The notes beneath the pieces were generated by a model that made no database searches, was not told where the DNA came from, and saw only the letters and a program-made list of their open reading frames with translations. Shown piece after piece: positions 57,778-64,000 of a stretch of DNA of 64,000 nucleotides (positions are counted from its first letter, which is position 1; the number at the start of each line of letters is the position of its first letter). The position numbers and the translations under genes are program-made. The stretch spans positions 685,001 through 749,000 of the forward strand of contig NZ_AP027266.1 of NCBI RefSeq assembly GCF_036322625.1, written 5' to 3'. The DNA comes from Roseicyclus marinus. Its GTDB lineage: Bacteria; Pseudomonadota; Alphaproteobacteria; Rhodobacterales; Rhodobacteraceae.

Positions 57778-58790
57778 TGGGGATGCACATGACCAACGAT
57801 ATCCTCAAGAAACTTGTCCAGAACGGTGCGATCTGGGGCTTCATCCTGCTGCAGCTGGTCTTTTTCGAACTGGCCGGGCGCTATTGGGCGGGGTCGAGCA
57901 CGACCTTCATCGATCTGGACAACCTGTTGTTGCTGCTCAAGCAATCCGCGCCCATCGGGATCATCGCGGTGGGCATGACCATCGTCATGGTGAACGGCAA
58001 TATCGACCTGTCGGTCGGCGCGATCTACGCGCTGTGCGGGATCGTCATGCTCGACAGCATGGGCTGGCCGATGATGGAGGCGATGGGCGACGGGGCGATC
58101 CCGCTTGCGTGGCTCATCGCGCTTGTCACCGGCTGCGTGCTGGGGCTGATCAACGGTCTGGTCGTGTGGAAGACGGGGGTCGATGCCTTCATCGTCACCT
58201 TGGGCGCGATGCTGGGTTATCGGGGCCTCGTCTTCATGTACAATGGCGAGCAGCCCACCTCGCATCTGAACTGGACGATGGTGGACATGGCCGAATGGGG
58301 CATTTTCGGCCTGCAGACGCCGGCCTTGGTCCTGTTGGCCGTGGTCGTCGTCTTTTGGCTGGTGATGACGCGCACGGTTCATGGCCGCAACGCCTATGCC
58401 ATCGGCGACAACCGTGAGGCGGCGGTGAATGCGGGCATCCGGGTCGGCCCCCACATGCTGATCAATTTCGTGGTGATCGGGTTTCTGGCCGCCCTTTCCG
58501 CCGTCGTCTTTTATTCCGGCAGCGGGTCGGTGAACCCCAATGACGGGATGCTGTTCGAATTGTGGGCGATCACGGCGGTGGTTCTGGGCGGCACCAAGCT
58601 GACGGGCGGCAAGGGGTCGATCATCGGCACGCTGGGCGGTGTCATCGCGATCCAGCTGCTGCGGCGGGGCCTCAACCATATCGGGGCCGATACCGAGACG
58701 GTGAACATCGTGATCGGCACGATCCTGATCGTGGTCCTGCTTCTGGACCGCCAGCTCAACCGCAAGGCTTCAGGGGAGTTGAAAGTATGA
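57777..58790 (+). CDS. CUT2 ABC transporter permease 2 (RbsC-like)
   Basis: 337 residues, multi-helix. NGNIDLSVGAIYAL and GGTKLTGGKGSIIGTLGG are the family motifs, at the same relative places as in permease 1. In-frame ATGs at 57783 and 57789 are alternative starts. Overlaps permease 1 by one base and the ATPase gene by four (ATGA). Confidence 0.92.
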   Translation: MGMHMTNDILKKLVQNGAIWGFILLQLVFFELAGRYWAGSSTTFIDLDNLLLLLKQSAPIGIIAVGMTIVMVNGNIDLSVGAIYALCGIVMLDSMGWPMMEAMGDGAIPLAWLIALVTGCVLGLINGLVVWKTGVDAFIVTLGAMLGYRGLVFMYNGEQPTSHLNWTMVDMAEWGIFGLQTPALVLLAVVVVFWLVMTRTVHGRNAYAIGDNREAAVNAGIRVGPHMLINFVVIGFLAALSAVVFYSGSGSVNPNDGMLFELWAITAVVLGGTKLTGGKGSIIGTLGGVIAIQLLRRGLNHIGADTETVNIVIGTILIVVLLLDRQLNRKASGELKV

Positions 58791-60298
58791 CCGGGCAAAC
58801 CCCCGCGCTGCGGCTCGACGGGATCGTCAAGGATTTTCCGGGCGTGCGCGCGCTCGATGGCGTGAGTTTCACCGTGATGCCGGGCGAGGTTCACGCGCTG
58901 ATGGGCGAAAACGGCGCGGGCAAATCCACGCTGATGAAGGTTCTGGGCGGCATCTATCAACCCGATGCGGGCCGGATTTTCATCGCCGAGCGCGAGACGC
59001 GCATGAAAGGCCCGCTCGAGGCCAAGGCCAATGGCGTCATGTTCATCCACCAGGAATTGAGCCTGGCGCAGGAATTGTCGGTGGCCGAGAACATCTATCT
59101 GGGCGAATTGCCCCGCAAGAGCTTTGGCCGCGTGGATTGGGCGACGCTTTACGCCCGCACCGACGCGATCTTGCAGCGCCTGCGTGTGGGGTTCACCGCC
59201 CGGACGCGGGTGGGCGATCTGTCCATCGCGAACCAGCAGATGGTCGAGATCGCCCGCGCCCTGACGGTCGATGCCAAGGCCGTGATCTTTGACGAACCCA
59301 CCGCCTCGCTCACCGATGCGGAAAAGGTCGTGCTCTTCGACGTGATCGCGGATCTCAAGGCGCAGGGTGTGGGGATCATCTACATTTCGCACCGCATGGA
59401 AGAGATCTTTCGCATCACCGACCGGATTTCCGTTCTGCGCGATGGCGAATATCGCGGCACGCTGACCACGGCGCAGACCGACGAGACCGAGGTCACGCAG
59501 ATGATGATCGGCCGCAAGCTCGACCTCAGCCGCTCTGCCGCGCCGGTGGAGCCGGGGGCGGTCGCGCTCCGGGTCGAGGGGTTGTCGTGCGGCACGCTTT
59601 TCCGCGATGCGACCTTCGAGGTGCGCGAGGGCGAGGTTCTGGGCTTTTACGGTCTGGTCGGCGCGGGCCGCACCGAGATCGCGGAAACGCTGTTCGGGCT
59701 GCGCAAGCCCACGGCGGGGCGCATCCTGTTGAAGGGGGAGGAGGTCACGATCACCTCGCCCATCGATGCGATCCGCAAGGGCATTTCGCTCGTGCCCGAA
59801 AGCCGCAAGGAACAGGGCCTGGTGCTGGGCATGAATTGCCGGGACAACATCACCCTGCCGCAGGTGGCCGATCTGACAGCCGGGCCCTTCGTGGCGGATG
59901 GGGCCGAAATCTCGATCTATGACCAATACCGCGACCGGCTGTCGATCAAGAGCCCCAGCTGGCGCACCCTGGTGGGCAACCTGTCGGGCGGCAATCAGCA
60001 AAAGATCGTCATCGGCAAATGGCTGTCGATGCGTCCCGAGGTGCTGATCGTGGACGAACCCACGCGGGGGATCGATGTCGGTTCCAAATCCGAGATCCAC
60101 AACCTTTTGCGGGACCTGGCGCGGCAGGGCTATGCGGTGATCGTCATCTCCTCCGAGATGCCGGAGGTGCTGCAATGTTCCGACCGGATTGTAGCGATGT
60201 ACAACGGCACGATCATGCGCGAATTCACGGCAGAGGAAGTGACCGAGGACAGCCTGATCCAGGCGATTTCGGGGCTGGCGTCGGAGGCTGCGGCCTGA
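58787..60298 (+). CDS. CUT2 ABC transporter ATPase (RbsA-like)
   Basis: 503 residues, two fused nucleotide-binding domains. First: Walker A MGENGAGKST, signature LSIANQQ, Walker B VIFDEPTASL. Second: Walker A-like GLVGAGRTE (naturally degenerate in this family), signature LSGGNQQK, Walker B LIVDEPTRGIDVG. The operon has no kinase or dedicated sugar-catabolic gene, so the imported compound is unlikely to be phosphorylated first. Confidence 0.95.
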   Translation: MTGQTPALRLDGIVKDFPGVRALDGVSFTVMPGEVHALMGENGAGKSTLMKVLGGIYQPDAGRIFIAERETRMKGPLEAKANGVMFIHQELSLAQELSVAENIYLGELPRKSFGRVDWATLYARTDAILQRLRVGFTARTRVGDLSIANQQMVEIARALTVDAKAVIFDEPTASLTDAEKVVLFDVIADLKAQGVGIIYISHRMEEIFRITDRISVLRDGEYRGTLTTAQTDETEVTQMMIGRKLDLSRSAAPVEPGAVALRVEGLSCGTLFRDATFEVREGEVLGFYGLVGAGRTEIAETLFGLRKPTAGRILLKGEEVTITSPIDAIRKGISLVPESRKEQGLVLGMNCRDNITLPQVADLTAGPFVADGAEISIYDQYRDRLSIKSPSWRTLVGNLSGGNQQKIVIGKWLSMRPEVLIVDEPTRGIDVGSKSEIHNLLRDLARQGYAVIVISSEMPEVLQCSDRIVAMYNGTIMREFTAEEVTEDSLIQAISGLASEAAA

Positions 60299-60310
60299 GC
60301 AGGCGGGGGT

Positions 60311-60344
60311 CCGTCGAAGGGGGCGGGGATGCCCCCTTCGACGG
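60311..60344 (+). terminator. Long hairpin after the ATPase gene
   Basis: Perfect 14-bp stem CCGTCGAAGGGGGC / GCCCCCTTCGACGG with a 6-base loop, without a T-run. Ends the rightward operon. The 60345-60527 stretch beyond it holds no recognised gene. Confidence 0.7.
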
Positions 60345-60527
60345 GCTGAGTGACGAGAAAACACACACCTCCCTGCGTGGCGCAGGACTCGATAAGCCTC
60401 GGTCAGCTCAGCATTCGCCAGGCGGGCGCTCAATGGGTCGTTTGGGACGATCTAAAGCGCCGCGGCATGTCGGAGGTATAGGTCGGCGATATCGGCTGGG
60501 TGAAATGTCTGGGGCCGAGTTGCCGCA

Positions 60528-61226
60528 TCATTTCGTGAATGGGTCACTTTTACCGCTTGGACATCGTGAATTGGTCGGTTTTCGCATGGGTGGGAGGCGG
60601 CCTGACTGGCGGTATGGCGGGGGTTGTTCCGCCACGAGCCTTGGCCGGCCGTCCGCGCCGCGTGTCACGCCCCATTCCCCCGGCGGCGCGTCCCGTCCCC
60701 GCAGTCGCGCGAGGGTCCAGCGGGTGTCGTCGGCCCCATGGGCGGGGGTCAGGCTCCAGCGGGTTTCCACGCCTGCTGCCCCGCCCTCGCCCGGTGTGAG
60801 AAGCAGGGCGAGGGGGGATGTGCCGCGCGCCTCGACCCCGGTTTCGGCGGCAAGATGCAGGCGGCGCACCGGGGTCAGGCCCGGCGGTTCGGGCAATTCG
60901 GCCACGACGAGGGGCAAAAGCCCCGCGCGCAGCGCCTCCTCCATGGTCCAGAGGATGTCTTCGGGCCGGTCGGGTTCGACCGTGATCAGGCGGGCGGGGT
61001 CGATCTCCCCCCGCACGCCGGCCATGTGCAGCCTGTCGGGATGCCATGCGGGCCGGATCCACAGCACGGTGCCCGCCGTCTCTGCCGCAAGCCAGAGTGC
61101 CAGACGCCGCCGCGCGGGCCCGCAAAACTCATGCGCCCGCGCGCCCGCCAGCCGGAACCGCCCCAGAAGCGGCAGGCCGGGGCGGTCATGGCGATGCGAT
61201 TGGCGAGTCAGTTTCGTCAGGTCCAT
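60528..61226 (-). CDS. Orphan ImuA-like SOS-mutagenesis protein
   Basis: 232 residues, RecA/SulA-like fold. AHEFCGPARRRLALWLA near the N-terminus, VLWIRPAWHPDRLHMAGV, ARLITVEPDRPEDILWTMEE and PLALLLTPG fit alphaproteobacterial ImuA. Full cassettes run imuA-imuB-dnaE2, where ImuA helps translesion synthesis; here no imuB follows, and the last ~30 residues (PPMRKPTNSRCP...) look unrelated, as if the 3' end had been cut. The start is the ATG at 61226; a very long open frame upstream lies antisense to the next gene and is not real. Confidence 0.65.
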   Translation of the reverse strand: MDLTKLTRQSHRHDRPGLPLLGRFRLAGARAHEFCGPARRRLALWLAAETAGTVLWIRPAWHPDRLHMAGVRGEIDPARLITVEPDRPEDILWTMEEALRAGLLPLVVAELPEPPGLTPVRRLHLAAETGVEARGTSPLALLLTPGEGGAAGVETRWSLTPAHGADDTRWTLARLRGRDAPPGEWGVTRGADGRPRLVAEQPPPYRQSGRLPPMRKPTNSRCPSGKSDPFTK

Positions 61227-61340
61227 GGCGCGGCAGTATAGATGTTCACCAAATGTTCTCAAGCGCCGGGTCTGAACCGGCCTTGCACATCCCGGTCCGG
61301 CGGCTAGGGTCCGGCCCGACACAGGACAGGGGACAAGAGA

Positions 61341-62387
61341 ATGCGCCAGATCGCCCTCGGCTCGACCGACACGATGATCACCGATTACTGCCTTGGCACG
61401 ATGACATGGGGCAACCAGACGCCCGAGGCCGACGCCCATCGCCAGATGGACATGGCGCTCGACGCGGGCATCACCATCGTCGACACCGCCGAGATGTATC
61501 CGGTGAACCCGGTGCGCGCAGAAACCGTGGGCGTGACCGAGGAGATCCTGGGCAACTGGAACGCGGCCAATCCGGGGCGGCGGGGCGATTACGTTCTGGC
61601 CACCAAGATCACCGGCAAGAACGCGGCCTTTGTCCGGCAGGGGCAGGATATCACCGGGGCGACCTTTACCGCGGCCATCGACGCCTCGCTCGCGCGGCTG
61701 AAAACGGACGTGATCGACATCTACCAGATGCATTGGCCCAACCGGGGCAGCTACCATTTCCGCCAGTGCTGGCGCTATGACCCGTCGAAACAGGATCGCG
61801 CCGTGACGCTGGCGCATATGGAAGAGGTGCTGGAGGCGGCGGACCAGGCCGTGAAGGCGGGCAAGATCCGGCATTTCGCGCTTTCGAACGACAGCGCATG
61901 GGGCACGGCGCAATGGCTGCGCCTGGCCGAGGATCGGGGCCTGCCAAGGGTGCAGTCGATCCAGAACGAATATTCGCTTCTGTGCCGTCTCTATGACCTC
62001 GACATGGCGGAGCTGGCGGTGAACGAGCAGGTGACGCTTCTGGCCTATTCGCCGCTGGGTGCGGGGCTCTTGACCGGGAAATACCAGGATGGCGCCCTGC
62101 CCGAAGGCAGCCGGATGGCGATCAACGGGGATCTGGGCGGGCGCAAGACGGAGCGCGCCTTTGCCGCCGTTGCGGCCTATCTGGAGCTGGCGAAGCAGCA
62201 CGGGGTCGACCCGGTCCATATGGCGCTGGCCTTTACCGTCCAGCGGCCCTTTGCGGTGTCGACGATCTTTGGCGCGACCACGTCGGAGCAGCTGGCGCAT
62301 ATCCTCTCGGGGGTTGATGTGACCCTGTCGGCGGAGCTGATGGAGGCGATCGACACCACCCACAAGGCGCATCCGATGCCCTTTTGA
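61341..62387 (+). CDS. Aldo/keto reductase, Tas-like
   Basis: 348 residues. (beta/alpha)8 NADPH-dependent reductase with catalytic Asp and Tyr in IVDTAEMYPV, Lys in ATKITG, His in YQMHWPNRG, and cofactor-binding YSPLGAGLLTGKY. The MYPV and QNEYSLLCR blocks match E. coli Tas. Natural substrate unknown. Follows the divergent imuA-like gene. Confidence 0.88.
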   Translation: MRQIALGSTDTMITDYCLGTMTWGNQTPEADAHRQMDMALDAGITIVDTAEMYPVNPVRAETVGVTEEILGNWNAANPGRRGDYVLATKITGKNAAFVRQGQDITGATFTAAIDASLARLKTDVIDIYQMHWPNRGSYHFRQCWRYDPSKQDRAVTLAHMEEVLEAADQAVKAGKIRHFALSNDSAWGTAQWLRLAEDRGLPRVQSIQNEYSLLCRLYDLDMAELAVNEQVTLLAYSPLGAGLLTGKYQDGALPEGSRMAINGDLGGRKTERAFAAVAAYLELAKQHGVDPVHMALAFTVQRPFAVSTIFGATTSEQLAHILSGVDVTLSAELMEAIDTTHKAHPMPF

Positions 62388-62581
62388 GGGCTGTGGACAA
62401 GGCTGGGGAAAGATCGGGAAACGGAAAGGCGAAGGGGCCTTGCGTGGTCTGCGCGGCGGTTCTGTGTCGAGAATCCACCTTTTCTCCCGTTGCTCCTGCG
62501 CCGCCCGCCCGCAATTTCCCGTGACAGTTCCGATCCGCCGCGCAAGACTGCGCTGCAGGGACATCAGGGGAGGATGCGGCC

Positions 62582-63244
62582 ATGCCGGTCGTGCTATGCT
62601 ATGGCGACAGCAACACGCACGGGACGCGCCCGGTCACGCGGATCGGTCATCTGGACCGGCATGACCGCGCCGACCGATGGCCGGAGGTGATGGCCGCCCA
62701 TCTCGGCCCGGAGGTGCAGGTGATTTCCGAAGGCTTGCCGGGCCGCACCACGGTGCATGACGATCCCGTCGAAGGGGGCTGTCGCAACGGCATCGCCGTG
62801 CTGCCCGCGATCCTGCACAGCCACCGGCCCATCGACCTGATGCTGGTGATGCTGGGCACCAATGACCTCAAGCCCCGGTTTTCCGTCACCGCCTGGGAAA
62901 TCGCCCGTTCGGTCGAGCGCATCTGCCTGTCCGCCCGGGCCGAGGGGGTTGTGGATGATCTGATGATCCTCGCCCCCGTTCCGGTCGTGGAAACGGGCGT
63001 TCTGGACGATGCCTTTGCAGGCGCCGCAGCGCGCCAGGCGGGGTTGAGCGATCACTTGCGCGCTGCCGCCGCGCGCATCGGTGCCGGGTTTTTCGATGCG
63101 GGCGCGCATGTCGCGGTGTCCCCCGTAGACGGGGTGCATTGGGACGCCGCAGCCCATCACGCGCTGGGCGCTGCCCTGGCGCGCGCAGTGGCGGAGCGGT
63201 TGGGCCTTCAGGCGGCGGAGGGTGCTGTCGGTCAGCGCCCCTGA
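62582..63244 (+). CDS. GDSL/SGNH-family esterase
   Basis: 220 residues. Block I GDSNTHG with the nucleophilic Ser, block II Gly (EGLPGRTT), block III GTND, and block V DGVHWD with the catalytic Asp-His. Resembles arylesterase/acyl-CoA thioesterase-type SGNH enzymes. No signal peptide, so probably cytoplasmic. Its end overlaps the convergent regulator gene by 13 bases. Confidence 0.87.
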   Translation: MPVVLCYGDSNTHGTRPVTRIGHLDRHDRADRWPEVMAAHLGPEVQVISEGLPGRTTVHDDPVEGGCRNGIAVLPAILHSHRPIDLMLVMLGTNDLKPRFSVTAWEIARSVERICLSARAEGVVDDLMILAPVPVVETGVLDDAFAGAAARQAGLSDHLRAAAARIGAGFFDAGAHVAVSPVDGVHWDAAAHHALGAALARAVAERLGLQAAEGAVGQRP

Positions 63245-64000
63245 TCGACCAGCCCGCGCAGATGCGCCAGATGGCCGGGGATCGCGCGGGCCGAGACCTG
63301 CGCCTCGCGCACCAGCCAGTCGAAATGCCGCGTCACCGTGCGCACCCGGTCGCGGTCGCGAAACGCGATGTAATGGCGGCCAAGGTAGATCACCGCCATC
63401 TTGGGGCCAAAGACCGTGACAGGGGCCGACCAGACCCGCCGCGCGTCATAGAGAAAGATCCGCAGCGACGGGTAGAACTGGTCATAGACCTCGGCCAGCC
63501 AATCGATCTGGGCGCGGCGGATGTCGGGGTCCAGCCCCGCGTAATAGCCTTCGCCCCGGGCGAAGCTTTCCATCTCGTGGACCGCCATGGCCATTTCGTA
63601 ATCGCCTTCGGTCAGCCGCATCCAGTCGAGCCGCTCGGCGGCGGCATCGATGGCGGCATCGGGGCGGCGATGGGTCAGCGGCGCATACTCCCAGCGCAAG
63701 AGCGCGTTGGTTTTCAGCATGTCGGGCAGGGTCGCGGGCACATGGCGGATCTTGTAACCCTCGGCCTCGCGGTGCCAGGCAAAGATCTGGTCATCGAGCC
63801 CCGTCGCGCGGCCCGTTTCCGAGATCGACAGCGAGCTGTCCAACAGCGCGCCCGCCTGTTCCGGCCGGTCGGTCAGCCCCAAAAGCCAATCGGCCGAAAC
63901 ATCGAGCGCCTGCGCGCAGGCGGCCACCACATGCCCCCCCGGCATCCGCGTTTCGCCGGGCGCCAGCATCTGCGTGACGCTGGAGCGATCCACCCCGATG
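63232..64000 (-). CDS. XRE-type regulator, partial
   Basis: The frame is open to base 64000, so the start lies outside the window. The visible part begins inside an HTH (GVDRSSVTQMLAPGETRMPG, then DVSADWLLGLTD), and about 200 residues of an unrecognised sensor-like domain follow (SLSISETGRATGLDD, FPSLRIFLYDAR-like YPSLRIFLYDARR, VIYLGRHYIAFRDRDR). Function and target unknown. Confidence 0.7.
   Translation of the reverse strand, partial: IGVDRSSVTQMLAPGETRMPGGHVVAACAQALDVSADWLLGLTDRPEQAGALLDSSLSISETGRATGLDDQIFAWHREAEGYKIRHVPATLPDMLKTNALLRWEYAPLTHRRPDAAIDAAAERLDWMRLTEGDYEMAMAVHEMESFARGEGYYAGLDPDIRRAQIDWLAEVYDQFYPSLRIFLYDARRVWSAPVTVFGPKMAVIYLGRHYIAFRDRDRVRTVTRHFDWLVREAQVSARAIPGHLAHLRGLVDQGR

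Noticed and set aside
61227-62564. Upstream extension of the ImuA-like frame
   Set aside because: Runs antisense through the aldo/keto reductase gene; the ImuA similarity begins only at the ATG at 61226.

Overview
The window looks like a chromosomal segment of a marine-type alphaproteobacterium of the Rhodobacterales (Roseobacter/Paracoccaceae group). Three things point there: high G+C with strong G/C third positions, lineage-typical small families (DUF2842, DUF1467, DUF2065, a ferredoxin very like Rhodobacter FdVI), and the order coxB-ctaB-small ORF-ctaG-ctaE-surf1-thrC-M16 peptidase-acetyltransferase. I saw no rRNA, tRNA, CRISPR array, transposase or prophage gene.

Layout. 0-4.3 kb: envelope precursor genes (partial glmU, gph, a DegT-family aminotransferase) and a tandem methyltransferase of lower G+C. 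4.3-13.7 kb: housekeeping genes pyrG, secG, purA, an unknown Ala/Pro-rich protein, thiN, rpiA, gor. 13.7-24.9 kb: hflK-hflC-DUF2065-degP, a lipoprotein, a C-terminal remnant of the mutagenic polymerase DnaE2, fdxE, an FG-GAP protein, aspS, a response regulator, a methylmalonyl-CoA epimerase, EI24 and nitroreductase genes. 24.9-30.6 kb: topA, dprA and tldD on the minus strand. 30.8-40.0 kb: the aa3 oxidase assembly operon and its usual downstream genes. 40.3-44.2 kb: metG, an SDR and an MFS transporter.

44.8-60.3 kb is the most interesting part. It is a divergent gene set around a 200-bp A+T-rich operator region. Leftward: a winged-helix protein fused to a periplasmic-binding-protein-like domain with no signal peptide, an SDR, a creatinase/M24-fold enzyme with an altered metal site, E1-alpha and E1-beta of a 2-oxoacid/acetoin-type dehydrogenase, a two-lipoyl protein with a degenerate E2 core, an aldehyde dehydrogenase, and a separate E2 catalytic protein without a lipoyl domain. 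Rightward: a sugar-type (CUT2) ABC transporter with two different permeases and a second SDR paralogous to the first. My inference is uptake of a small polyol or hydroxyketone-like compound, its oxidation by butanediol-dehydrogenase-like SDRs, cleavage to acyl-CoA plus an aldehyde, and oxidation of the aldehyde. The substrate is unknown. The binding-protein gene carries a one-base frameshift at a GGGG run, so uptake may be broken in this strain, or the read may be wrong.

60.5-64 kb holds an orphan ImuA-like gene without imuB, an aldo/keto reductase, a GDSL esterase and a partial XRE-type regulator. Together with the DnaE2 remnant, the orphan imuA suggests a decayed SOS-mutagenesis cassette.
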